64,000 nucleotides of DNA from DATDAH01 sp963823495. Lineage in GTDB: Bacteria; Actinomycetota; Acidimicrobiia; Acidimicrobiales; DATDAH01. The stretch lies in assembly GCA_963823495.1 (NCBI GenBank), contig CAWGLV010000001.1:3224001-3288000 (forward strand), read 5' to 3'. A program made the translations under genes and the position numbers. How positions within the stretch are numbered: position 1 is the stretch's first letter; the number at the start of each line of letters is the position of its first letter. This document shows positions 1 through 8,837 of the stretch, piece after piece. Below the pieces are notes generated by a model that saw nothing but the letters and a program-made list of their open reading frames with translations, was not told the DNA's origin and did not search any database.

Positions 1-781
1 GCGGAGCGGTCATCTCCTCGGGGAAGCCGACGCCTTCGAGGAAGCCCGTCCAGGTCTCGTGGATCCGGGTCTCGGGCCGGAAGCTCGACACCCGGCGGAC
101 GACCTCGGCCGCCTTCACCAGCGCGTTGTCGACCCGGAAGCTCTGCGAGCCGTGCCCCGGGGTCCCCGTCACCCGCAGGGTGCACCAGAAGGACCCCTTC
201 TCGGCCACGATCAGGGGCAGCATGGTCCCTCCCGGGGTCTCGGTGGGCATGCCCCCGGACTCGGTCAGGACGTAATCGGCGCCGACGGCCTCGGGCACGT
301 GCTCGGTGAGCCAGCCGGCGCCGTGGGAGCCCAGCGCCTCCTCGTCGGCCACGCCGAGGTAGATGAGCGTCCCCTCCGGCCGGAATCCCTCGTCGGCCAG
401 CCTGCGGGTCGCCACGGCCATCGAGGCGGTCAGGTTCAGCATGTCGACCGCGCCGCGGCCCCACACCTCGCCGTCGATCAACTCGCCGCCGAAGGGGTCG
501 TGGCGCCAGCGCTCCGGGCTGACCGGCACGACATCGGTGTGGCCCATGAGCAGGAGGGACGGCGCCTCGGGGTCCCGGCCCTCGATCCGGGCGACGATGC
601 TGGCCCGTCCCGGTTCCGGCTCATAGCGGTGTAGGTCGATGCCGGGGCCCTCCAGCACCTGGGTGAGGACGTCGGCGCTGCGGATCTCGTGTCCGGATCC
701 CACGCTGCCGTCGTTCACGCACTGGTTGCGGATCAGGGCCTGGAGGACCTCGGTGACCTCGCCGGTCAGCGCATCGGGCAT
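1..781 (-). CDS. M20 family metallopeptidase, partial (C-terminus outside window)
   Basis: Read on the minus strand from an ATG at 781, the frame stays open to the left window edge, giving about 260 residues of an M20/M25/M40 (ArgE/DapE/carboxypeptidase G2-type) zinc amidohydrolase. Visible metal-site motifs, in order, are MGHTDVVP (His/Asp), WGRGAVDM (bridging Asp) and DEEALGA (catalytic Glu and ligand Glu). The start is the first residue of the conserved N-terminal helix, and a TAGTCT hexamer lies 7 bases upstream, suggesting a leaderless mRNA. The substrate cannot be told from sequence; family members hydrolyse N-acyl amino acids or dipeptides in the cytoplasm. It is divergent from the NYN/S1 gene. 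Confidence 0.88.
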   Translation of the reverse strand, partial: MPDALTGEVTEVLQALIRNQCVNDGSVGSGHEIRSADVLTQVLEGPGIDLHRYEPEPGRASIVARIEGRDPEAPSLLLMGHTDVVPVSPERWRHDPFGGELIDGEVWGRGAVDMLNLTASMAVATRRLADEGFRPEGTLIYLGVADEEALGSHGAGWLTEHVPEAVGADYVLTESGGMPTETPGGTMLPLIVAEKGSFWCTLRVTGTPGHGSQSFRVDNALVKAAEVVRRVSSFRPETRIHETWTGFLEGVGFPEEMTAP

Positions 782-788
782 GGCTCGG

Positions 789-794
789 AGACTA
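789..794 (-). promoter_or_regulatory. Putative -10 (TAGTCT) of the M20 peptidase
   Basis: TAGTCT on the minus strand ends 7 bases before the ATG at 781, the spacing expected if transcription starts at or next to the start codon. No Shine-Dalgarno sequence is present. Confidence 0.45.
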
Positions 795-875
795 GGGCGT
801 CCCCGGTCCGCCACGAATGGCTCCGCGATCGGGTTCCGCGGAATCCGACCCGGCGGGTGGTCTACTGGACGGCAC

Positions 876-1874
876 ATGACCGACTCAGAAGCGTCAGGCG
901 GGAGCCACGTCGTCGTCGACGGCTCCAACATCGCCACCGAAGGACGCTCCCAGCCCAGCCTCGAGCAGCTCGACGAAGCCGTCCGCTCGTTCCTCGAGGA
1001 GCACCCCCACGACACCCTGACGGTGGTGGTCGACGCCACGTTCGCCCACCGCATCGACCCCTCCGAGCGCGACGAGTACGAGCTCGCCGTCGCGGCCAAC
1101 GAGCTGCTGACACCGCCGGCCGGGGCGATCGGCCGGGGCGACGCCTTCGTGCTCCAGATCGCCGACCGGGCCGGGGCCACCGTCCTGTCCAACGACTCCT
1201 TCCAGGAGTTCCACGGCGACTACGGGTGGCTCTTCGACGAGGGGCGCCTCATCGGGGGCAAGCCGGTGCCCGGCCTGGGGTGGGTCTTCGTGGCCCGTTC
1301 CCCGGTTCGCGGACCGGCCAGCCGACGCTCGATGCAGGACGCCAAGAAGCGGGAGGACCGCAAGGAGCCGCGCAGCCGGGATGCCACGCCCGCGGTGCGG
1401 GACCGCGAACGGCGCGAGCGGCGGCCCCGGACCCAGCCGGCCGACGCCGGCAGGCAGGCCGAGGCACCAGAGGCCGACGACCAGGACGACCAGGACTCTG
1501 GCGGCCCCGAGTCGGCGTCCAAGTCGTTCCAGCGCTTCGCCCAGGCCTACCCGGTCGGTTCCCAGGCCGCGGGCACCGTCGAGGGCTTCGCCTCCCACGG
1601 CGCGTACGTGATCGTCGGTGGGGTCCGCAGCTACATCCCGCTCAGCGCCATGGGTGACCCGGCGCCGAACGCCGCCCGCCAGGTGCTCGACCAGGGCGAG
1701 ACCCGCGAGTTCGTCGTCGACGGCATCGACTGGGAGCGGGAGGGCCTCGACCTCGCCATCGCCGGCTTCGAGTCCGAGGAGGCGAAAGCCGCCCCGGCCC
1801 AGAAGGCCCCCCTGCCCGATGACTCGGCTGCAAGGCGCCGCCGTCGGTTCGGACGACGGCGCAAGGACGAATAG
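876..1874 (+). CDS. NYN-domain RNase-like protein with C-terminal S1-like RNA-binding domain
   Basis: 332 residues from ATG 876; longer in-frame extensions would overlap the divergent peptidase and are rejected. Residues 10-150 match the NYN/Zc3h12a PIN-like nuclease fold: HVVVDGSN, TVVVDATF, GRGDAF and LSNDSF provide the set of acidic residues that bind the metal. Residues 150-220 are a charged Arg/Glu/Asp linker. Residues about 225-300 resemble an S1/OB RNA-binding domain (GTVEGFASHGAYVIVGGVR, then SYIPLSAM). The layout predicts a cytoplasmic RNA-cleaving or RNA-processing enzyme. No partner is visible; ettA follows 51 bp downstream, another RNA/ribosome-related gene. Function inferred, not known. 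Confidence 0.8.
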   Translation: MTDSEASGGSHVVVDGSNIATEGRSQPSLEQLDEAVRSFLEEHPHDTLTVVVDATFAHRIDPSERDEYELAVAANELLTPPAGAIGRGDAFVLQIADRAGATVLSNDSFQEFHGDYGWLFDEGRLIGGKPVPGLGWVFVARSPVRGPASRRSMQDAKKREDRKEPRSRDATPAVRDRERRERRPRTQPADAGRQAEAPEADDQDDQDSGGPESASKSFQRFAQAYPVGSQAAGTVEGFASHGAYVIVGGVRSYIPLSAMGDPAPNAARQVLDQGETREFVVDGIDWEREGLDLAIAGFESEEAKAAPAQKAPLPDDSAARRRRRFGRRRKDE

Positions 1875-1908
1875 GCGGTCCACGCCACCGAAGGTCGACA
1901 GCGCTCCC

Positions 1909-1914
1909 TAGCCT
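1909..1914 (+). promoter_or_regulatory. Putative -10 (TAGCCT) of ettA
   Basis: TAGCCT ends 11 bases before the ettA ATG at 1926, implying no leader or a very short one. Confidence 0.35.
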
Positions 1915-1925
1915 GCGTCCCCGAC

Positions 1926-3605
<1,680 letters not shown>

Positions 3606-3617
3606 GGCCGAGCGGTC

Positions 3618-3917
3618 GTGGCCTACCGGTTCACCGCTGTGCTCTGGGAACACGACGGCCCGGCGGCGTGGTACTTCATCACGCTCCCCCACGACGTCAC
3701 CGACGAGATCGACGAGCTGACCGAGGGACGGCAGCGAGGGTTCGGCTCGGTCCGGGTCCGGGTGAAGGTCGGCGCGACCACGTGGGCCACCTCGATCTTC
3801 CCGGACACCAAGGCCGGCTCCTTCGTGCTCCCGGTGAAGAAGGCCGTCCGCACCGCCGAGCGGTTGGAGGACGGCGAACCCGTCGCGGTCGAACTGGACC
3901 TGATCGACCCCGTCTGA
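3618..3917 (+). CDS. DUF1905 family protein
   Basis: 99 residues from GTG 3618, 12 bp after ettA and probably cotranscribed. The sequence has the DUF1905 pattern: LWEHDGPAAWYFITLP near the start, then GFGSVRVRV, TWATSIFPD and VLPVKKAVR. DUF1905 is a small beta-barrel domain of unknown biochemical role, found alone or fused to a YdeI-like domain; here it stands alone. No signal peptide, so cytoplasmic. Confidence 0.85.
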   Translation: MAYRFTAVLWEHDGPAAWYFITLPHDVTDEIDELTEGRQRGFGSVRVRVKVGATTWATSIFPDTKAGSFVLPVKKAVRTAERLEDGEPVAVELDLIDPV

Positions 3918-3974
3918 GTCCAACGCGCTTGCCCTGATCCACCCGGCCGAATCGCGGGACGGCGATACCGATCT

Positions 3975-4020
3975 GGCGTCAACCGGTCATCCCCAGCGTG
4001 ACCAACTGACGCCGTTTCGG
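3975..4020. repeat. Palindromic intergenic repeat, family 1, copy A (degenerate)
   Basis: Lies between the convergent DUF1905 gene and azlD. The right half (CGTGACCAACTGACG, then CGTTTCGG) matches copy B at 4408-4458 almost exactly. The left half keeps only GGCGTC...CCGGTCA and lacks the outer CGAAAT. It can still fold around GGTCA/TGACC. In this position it could also act as a bidirectional terminator, although no T-run follows. Confidence 0.6.
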
Positions 4021-4061
4021 ATGACCCGACCGAGCCCATCCCTGCTTCGGTGCGGACTCGG

Positions 4062-4382
4062 TCAGAGCTGCTCGAGCAGGACCACCACCGTCATGCCCAC
4101 GGCGAGGGTGAGCAGCACGTTCTTGGTCCGGAAGGCGACGATGGTGGCCACCAGCCCGGCGACCAAACGGGGCTGGGTCAGGTCGAAGGTGCCGCCGGGC
4201 CGGACGAAGGAGGGCAGCACCAGCGCGGCCAGCGCCGCCGGGGGGATCATGCGCAGGATCCGCTGGACGTAGATCGGCGGGTCGGCCATGCGGTGGGCCA
4301 CCCCGAGGAAGCTGATGCGGGCCAGGAAGGTCCCGGCTCCGACGAGCACGATCGTGGTCCAGAGCCGGGCGGTCTCGGTCAT
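4062..4382 (-). CDS. azlD: AzlD family branched-chain amino-acid export subunit
   Basis: 106 residues with three to four hydrophobic segments and the AzlD hallmarks TFLARISFL near the N-terminus, RILRMIPPAALAALVLPS in the centre and FRTKNVLLTLAVGM near the C-terminus. AzlD is the small membrane subunit that works with AzlC to export branched-chain amino acids or analogues. azlC lies just upstream on the same strand. The pair normally overlap or nearly touch; here they are 94 bp apart because a hairpin repeat lies between them. Confidence 0.9.
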   Translation of the reverse strand: MTETARLWTTIVLVGAGTFLARISFLGVAHRMADPPIYVQRILRMIPPAALAALVLPSFVRPGGTFDLTQPRLVAGLVATIVAFRTKNVLLTLAVGMTVVVLLEQL

Positions 4383-4407
4383 CGGCCGGCCACCTCGTCC
4401 GGCTCCT

Positions 4408-4458
4408 CGAAATCGCGTCGATCGGTCACGCTGGACGTGACCAACTGACGCGATTTCG
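4408..4458. repeat. Palindromic intergenic repeat, family 1, copy B
   Basis: 51 bp. Outer arms CGAAATCGCGTC / GACGCGATTTCG pair perfectly, then a 4-nt internal mismatch, then inner arms GGTCACG / CGTGACC around CTGGA. The two halves are distinguishable (GATC against AACT in the internal loop), so the element has an orientation. It sits between azlC and azlD. Confidence 0.8.
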
Positions 4459-4476
4459 GAAGGGTTCGGCTCCCGG

Positions 4477-5178
4477 TCACGGGTCCTCCGGGCTCAGGCG
4501 CCAGTCGGCGAGGGCGCCGGCGACGATGCCGGACACCGCGCCCAACACGATGGCGGCATCGGAGAGCGGGGTACCCGCCACCAGGACCGCACCCACGCCA
4601 CCCACGACGGCGGCGACCGCCGTCGGACGGTCCGAGACGGCGGGAACGAGCAGGGCCAGGAAACAGAGCGGGATGGCGAACTCGAGGGGAACCGAGTCCG
4701 GGATGCGGTTGCCGGCCACGGCCCCGAGGAGGGTGGTCACCTGCCAGTTCACCCAGAGCAGGAGGGCGATGCCCAGGTAGTACCGGAGCCGATCGGCCTT
4801 CGGCGCCCCCTTGCTGTAGTGGATGATCGACAGGCCATAGGCCTGGTCGGTGAGGACGTAGGCCGCGCCGGCCCGATGCCGGAAGGGCTCGTGGCTCAGC
4901 CACGGGGCCAGCGACGCCGAGTACATCACCATCCGCAGGTTGATCAGCCAGGCGGTGGCCACGGCCACCGCGATGGCGGAGCCGCCCGAGAGCAGGTCGA
5001 TGGCGGCCAACTGGGACGCTCCCGCGAAGACGACCACCGAGAACCCGAGCGCACCCGCCCACCCGTAGCCCGCCTCGACCGCCGAGGCCCCGGCCACGAA
5101 CCCGAACGGGATCACCCCGATGGCGATGGGCAGGACGTCGCGTGCGCCCTGGACCTCCGGCCGGACCGCCTCGGTCAC
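4477..5178 (-). CDS. azlC: AzlC family branched-chain amino-acid exporter subunit
   Basis: 233 residues from GTG 5178, whose GTGA overlaps the TGA of the upstream thiolase-like gene; the longer frame upstream is an Arg/Gly-rich shadow. Typical AzlC features: LPIAIGVIPFGFVAGASA near the N-terminus, FAGASQLAAIDLL, TAWLINLRMVMYSASLAPWL and LTDQAYGLSI, with about five to six hydrophobic segments. It is the large permease subunit of the AzlCD exporter in the cytoplasmic membrane. Substrate (Leu/Ile/Val or analogues) is known from the family, not shown here. Confidence 0.92.
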   Translation of the reverse strand: MTEAVRPEVQGARDVLPIAIGVIPFGFVAGASAVEAGYGWAGALGFSVVVFAGASQLAAIDLLSGGSAIAVAVATAWLINLRMVMYSASLAPWLSHEPFRHRAGAAYVLTDQAYGLSIIHYSKGAPKADRLRYYLGIALLLWVNWQVTTLLGAVAGNRIPDSVPLEFAIPLCFLALLVPAVSDRPTAVAAVVGGVGAVLVAGTPLSDAAIVLGAVSGIVAGALADWRLSPEDP

Positions 5179-6377
5179 GAACGGGTCAACACCAGGGACG
5201 CCGCGAGGGGTCCTCCGCCCGCGGCGGCGACGGCCACTTCCGGCTCCCCGGCGACCTGCCGCTCCCCCGCCTCGCCCCACAACTGCGTGCAGGCCTCATG
5301 GAGGAACCCGTACCCGTGCAGCCGGCCGGCCGACAGCTGACCCCCGTGGGTGTTGAGGGGCAACTCGCCGTCACGGGCGATGCGCTGCCCGCCCTCGAGG
5401 AACGGCCCGCCCTCCCCGTGCGCACAGAAGCCCAGGGCCTCCAGCCAGCACAGGGTGATGAAGCTGAACCCGTCGTAGGCCTCGACGACGTCGACATCCG
5501 CCGGCGTCAGGTCCGAACGCTCCCACATCATCTTGCCGGCGTCGCGCGCGGCCATCGTGGTGAGGTCATCGAACTGGTCCCAGGAATTGCGGCCCCGCAG
5601 GGCCGAGCCCACCGCCTCGACCCGGACCGGCGGTCGGCGCAGGTCACCGGCCGTCTCCGCCGCGGACACGATGACCACCGTGCTGCCGTCGGCGGGCACG
5701 TCGCAGTCATAGAGGCAGAGCGGCTCGCTGACCATGCGGACGCCGAGGTAGTCGTCCATCGTCATGGGCTCGCGGTAGATCGCCTTCGGGTTGAGGGCCG
5801 CGTTCTTGCGGCCGTTGAGGGCGATCTGGGCCAGCTGCTCGCGGGTGGTGCCGAACTCGTAGAAGTGGCGCTGGGCCATCATCCCGATCCAGTTGGCTGC
5901 CGACGGGGCGCCGAAGGGCAGCGTCCACTGCATGAAGCCGTCGGCTCGGTAGCCGCCACCGCCACCGCCACTGCCGGCGGTGACCGACGCCCGGCCCTGG
6001 TCGCCCTGGGCCGATGCCTCCCACACCGTGCGGAAGCAGACCACGTGCCGGCACAGCCCGATGGCCACCGCGGCGATGGCGTTGATCACCGAGCCGAACT
6101 GGCCGGGCGACTCCACACCACCGGAGAACCACTCCAACTCCAGGTGGAGGGCCTCCTGCAACTCGGTGACCCCGACCCCCGAGAAGCCGGGCGGCACGCT
6201 CATGGCGCCCGGATAGGTCGAGATCCCGTCGATGTCCCCCACCGTGAGGCCGGCGTCGGTCAGAGCGTCGAAGGTGGCCTCGATGGTCAGGTCGAGCGGG
6301 TCCCGGTAGATGCGCCGGCCGACCTGGCTCTGGCCCACCCCGCTGATGACTGCGCCCCGCTCGCCCCGATTGCTCAT
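5175..6377 (-). CDS. Thiolase-superfamily protein, Ltp2/SCP-x type, lacking the thiolase cysteine
   Basis: 400 residues with the thiolase fold of the lipid-transfer-protein group: N-terminal VISGVGQSQVGRR, an LTIEATFDALTDAGL helix, DVVEAYDGFSF and NTHGGQLSAGRLHGYGF near the C-terminus. The region that should carry the nucleophilic Cys reads FSGGVESPGQFG, so the canonical cysteine is absent. That is typical of Ltp2-like aldolases that cleave steroid side-chain CoA thioesters with a DUF35 partner; no DUF35 gene is adjacent. Likely cytoplasmic lipid or sterol catabolism (inference). TACACC lies 6 bp before the ATG. It overlaps azlC by 4 bp. Confidence 0.8.
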   Translation of the reverse strand: MSNRGERGAVISGVGQSQVGRRIYRDPLDLTIEATFDALTDAGLTVGDIDGISTYPGAMSVPPGFSGVGVTELQEALHLELEWFSGGVESPGQFGSVINAIAAVAIGLCRHVVCFRTVWEASAQGDQGRASVTAGSGGGGGGYRADGFMQWTLPFGAPSAANWIGMMAQRHFYEFGTTREQLAQIALNGRKNAALNPKAIYREPMTMDDYLGVRMVSEPLCLYDCDVPADGSTVVIVSAAETAGDLRRPPVRVEAVGSALRGRNSWDQFDDLTTMAARDAGKMMWERSDLTPADVDVVEAYDGFSFITLCWLEALGFCAHGEGGPFLEGGQRIARDGELPLNTHGGQLSAGRLHGYGFLHEACTQLWGEAGERQVAGEPEVAVAAAGGGPLAASLVLTRS

Positions 6378-6430
6378 GGTCTCGGTGTACCAGAACTCAC
6401 AGCACGGCCCGCGCGGCCGACGGGTACTCC

Positions 6431-6703
6431 ATGGCAGCGACCGCGACCGCGACTCGTCGGACCCGCCGGGCGAGTCGGGCCAAGAAGCCGACCTGGAAGA
6501 GCCGGGCTGTCTTCCGCCTGATCGAGGCGGGCAGCGCCGTGACCTGTGAGTCCTGCGGCGAACACATCAAGTTCAAGGCCAAGATCCGCGCCAGGCAGGT
6601 GATCTGCAACGTCTACACCAAGGGTGTCTGGCAGCGGGTCGAGCACTTCCATGACGAGTGCTACACGGGAGCCGGCGAGCCCTACGGCCCCGCCGGGGAC
6701 TGA
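6431..6703 (+). CDS. Small treble-clef zinc-finger-like protein
   Basis: 90 residues. The basic N-terminus (ATRRTRRASRAKKP) is followed by a Cys/His set: CESCGEHIKF, VICNVYTKGVW and RVEHFHDECY, i.e. C-x2-C, a lone Cys, then H-x3-C. This is consistent with one zinc-binding treble clef. The lysine/arginine-rich start could contact nucleic acid. I do not recognise a named family, but the Q-V-I-C-N-V-Y ... EHFH-x2-CY pattern looks strongly constrained. It is divergent from the Ltp2-like gene; no Shine-Dalgarno sequence is obvious. Confidence 0.75.
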   Translation: MAATATATRRTRRASRAKKPTWKSRAVFRLIEAGSAVTCESCGEHIKFKAKIRARQVICNVYTKGVWQRVEHFHDECYTGAGEPYGPAGD

Positions 6704-7377
6704 AGCTCCCGCAGTCGTTCGGCCGCGGCCTCGATGGCGGGCTCGATCACGTCGAACGACGAGCCGACAGGCCCCGAGATGCTGAGGCTGGACACGACCG
6801 GCCCCTGGGTCAACACGATGACCACGGTGTCGGTGCCGCCCCTCCGGTTGCCGGACCGCACGACTGCGCCCGAACCCTCCACGCCGAGGTCGGGAGGGAG
6901 GGGATAGGCGCCGGTGATCTCCCGGCGGACCGACCCGCCGCCCGTCGGCAGCGGTGGATCCACCCAGCGTCCCGGGCACTCCTGCACCACGGCCCGGAAC
7001 CGATCGAGCAGGTCCGCGCTGTCACCGCCACTGGTCACGGTGTGGCTCACCTCGACCGTGCCGTCGCCGAAGCGGGACTGGCGACCGGTGGTCACCCCCA
7101 GCTCGGCTCGGAGATCCCGTTCACAGAGCCGCAGGCGAGTAGCCCGTTGCGCATCGAAACGACGGGCGGTGACCACCGACTCGAAGCCCGCGCCGGCGAG
7201 GTCGCCCTCGTCGACGAGCAGCCGGCGCAGACGGACCACAACCTCGCTCGGCAGCAGCGTGGTGGTGGTCGTCGCCGCCGCCGGCGCCCGGGCGGGGACG
7301 TCGCCGCCTCCGTCGGCCCCACCACAGGAAGCCAGCAACACCACCAGGCCCAGGACGCACGCCGCCCGGCGCTTCAC
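6682..7377 (-). CDS. Putative lipoprotein of unknown function
   Basis: 231 residues from GTG 7377, which overlaps the cysC stop as GTGA; translation is probably coupled. N-terminal VKRRAACVLGLVVLLASCGG is a lipoprotein signal peptide with lipobox LASC. An Ala/Thr linker (AAATTTTTLLP) follows, then a mixed domain with two further cysteines (LRLCERDL, VVQECPGRW) that may form a disulfide. No family recognised. The last 22 bases overlap the 3' end of the convergent 90-residue gene. Confidence 0.75.
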   Translation of the reverse strand: MKRRAACVLGLVVLLASCGGADGGGDVPARAPAAATTTTTLLPSEVVVRLRRLLVDEGDLAGAGFESVVTARRFDAQRATRLRLCERDLRAELGVTTGRQSRFGDGTVEVSHTVTSGGDSADLLDRFRAVVQECPGRWVDPPLPTGGGSVRREITGAYPLPPDLGVEGSGAVVRSGNRRGGTDTVVIVLTQGPVVSSLSISGPVGSSFDVIEPAIEAAAERLRELQSPAGP

Positions 7378-7988
7378 CGGGGTGGGAGCACGCCCCGCTC
7401 GACGAGCAGGGCCAGGACCCGCTCGGCCTGAGCCGGAGGATCGCCATCGGCCGGAGTGAGCACCAGATCGGCCGCCGCGGGGGCCTCGTAGGGATCGTCG
7501 ATGCCGGTGAAGCCCTTGATCTCCCCCGCCCGGGCCTTGGCGTAGAGGCCCTTGGCGTCCCGGCGCTCGCACTCCTCGATGGGGGTGCTCACGAAGACCT
7601 CGAGGAACAGGAGCCCGGCGGCCTCGTGAGCGGCCCGGGCCCGGGCCCGGTCCTCGCGGTAGGGGCTGATCAGCGGCACCAGCGACACCACGCCGGCGTC
7701 GGCGAACAGGCGGGCCACCTCACCCACCCGACGGACGTTCTCGTGACGGTCCTCGGCGCTGAAGCCCAGGTCGCCGTTCAGGCCGTGGCGCAGGTTGTCG
7801 CCGTCGAGCAGGTAGGTCGGGCGGCCGGCGTCGAGCAGTCGGTCCTCGACGGCGACGGCGATGGTCGACTTCCCGGAGCCCGACAGGCCCGTCAACCAGA
7901 TCGTCACGCCTTGGAGACCGACGGCGGCCCATCGTTCCTCCCGGGGCCGTTCGCTCTCGTGCCACCGCACGTTCTCGCTGCGCGTCAT
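7374..7988 (-). CDS. cysC: Adenylyl-sulfate kinase (APS kinase)
   Basis: 204 residues. CysC phosphorylates APS to PAPS with ATP. Walker A GLSGSGKST; canonical substrate-site sequences LDGDNLRHGLNGDLGF, SLVPLISPYREDR and AKGLYAKARAGEIKGFTGI, followed by DDPYEAP. All family residues look intact, in contrast to the second APS-kinase domain fused to CysN at 13190-15109. The N-terminal VRWHESE stretch is typical of stand-alone CysC. AGGGTA on the plus strand (TACCCT on minus) lies 9 bases before the ATG. Divergent from cysQ, which disposes of the PAP by-product. Confidence 0.95.
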   Translation of the reverse strand: MTRSENVRWHESERPREERWAAVGLQGVTIWLTGLSGSGKSTIAVAVEDRLLDAGRPTYLLDGDNLRHGLNGDLGFSAEDRHENVRRVGEVARLFADAGVVSLVPLISPYREDRARARAAHEAAGLLFLEVFVSTPIEECERRDAKGLYAKARAGEIKGFTGIDDPYEAPAAADLVLTPADGDPPAQAERVLALLVERGVLPPR

Positions 7989-7997
7989 GCGCCCGGG

Positions 7998-8003
7998 AGG
8001 GTA
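7998..8003 (-). promoter_or_regulatory. Putative -10 (TACCCT) of cysC
   Basis: TACCCT on the minus strand ends 9 bases before the cysC ATG. It shares the cysC-cysQ divergent region with the TAGCGT that serves cysQ. Confidence 0.4.
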
Positions 8004-8063
8004 CGGCCCCGGCGCCGTCGATCACCAGCGACCTCGACCCGGCCCTCGGGCCCGACCGCGCAC

Positions 8064-8069
8064 TAGCGT
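8064..8069 (+). promoter_or_regulatory. Putative -10 (TAGCGT) of cysQ
   Basis: TAGCGT ends 8 bases before the cysQ GTG, with no Shine-Dalgarno between; consistent with a leaderless transcript. Confidence 0.45.
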
Positions 8070-8077
8070 CCCCGGCC

Positions 8078-8830
8078 GTGACCGCGGACCCCCGTGACCA
8101 TGCCGAAGCCGCCCGGATCGCCGAAGCAGCCGGTGAGCTGCTCGTCGCCCTCCGGGCCCGACTGAGCGACGAGGGCGTGGACGCCCGCACCCTGAAGGAC
8201 GAGGGCGACCGGCGGGCCAACGACCTGATCCTCGGGGAGTTGGCCGAGTCCTTCCCCGGCGACGCGGTCCTGTCCGAAGAGGCCAAGGACGACAAGGACC
8301 GCCTCGCCGCCGATCGGATCTGGATCGTGGACCCCCTCGACGGCACGCGGGAGTTCAGCGAGCCGCCCCGCGTGGACTGGGCGGTGCACGTGGCGCTGGT
8401 CGACCGGGCCGGCAGCCCGCTGGCCGGCGCCGTGGCCCTACCGGGACGGGCCTTGACCCTGCGCACGGATCCGCCGGTCGTGCCCGCGGAGCGTCAGGCG
8501 GGACCGCCGCGCGTCGTGGTCAGCCGCACCCGCCCCCCCGCCGAGGCGTTGACGGTGGCCGAACACCTCGACGGCGAGCTGGTCGAGATGGGTTCCGCCG
8601 GGGCAAAGGCCATGGCCGTCGTACTGGGCGAGGTCGACGTCTATGTCCACTCCGGCGGCCAGTACGAATGGGACTCGTGCGCGCCCGCCGCCGTGGCCCG
8701 CGCCGCCGGGCTGCACACCAGCCGCATCGACGGCTCGCCCCTGGTCTACAACCAGGACGACGTCTACCTGCCCGACCTGCTCATCTGCCGACCCGAGTAC
8801 GCCCAGCCGGTCCTCGACCTCCTGAACTGA
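8078..8830 (+). CDS. cysQ: 3'(2'),5'-bisphosphate nucleotidase CysQ (inositol-phosphatase fold)
   Basis: 250 residues from GTG 8078. Metal-binding motifs of the Li-sensitive phosphatase superfamily are present: VLSEEAKDD (Glu), WIVDPLDGTREF (D-P-L-D-G-T) and YEWDSCAPAAV (W-D-x-x-A). CysQ hydrolyses 3'-phosphoadenosine 5'-phosphate to AMP, recycling the by-product of PAPS-dependent reactions. Its position divergent from cysC and close to cysD/cysNC supports CysQ over inositol monophosphatase. Cytoplasmic, no signal peptide. Confidence 0.9.
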   Translation: MTADPRDHAEAARIAEAAGELLVALRARLSDEGVDARTLKDEGDRRANDLILGELAESFPGDAVLSEEAKDDKDRLAADRIWIVDPLDGTREFSEPPRVDWAVHVALVDRAGSPLAGAVALPGRALTLRTDPPVVPAERQAGPPRVVVSRTRPPAEALTVAEHLDGELVEMGSAGAKAMAVVLGEVDVYVHSGGQYEWDSCAPAAVARAAGLHTSRIDGSPLVYNQDDVYLPDLLICRPEYAQPVLDLLN

Positions 8831-8837
8831 GTCGGCC

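Noticed and set aside
4062..5178. Horizontal transfer of azlCD with the flanking repeats as a mobile unit
   Set aside because: The repeats A and B flank azlD only, lack terminal duplications or a transposase, and base composition matches the surroundings; independent insertions are simpler.
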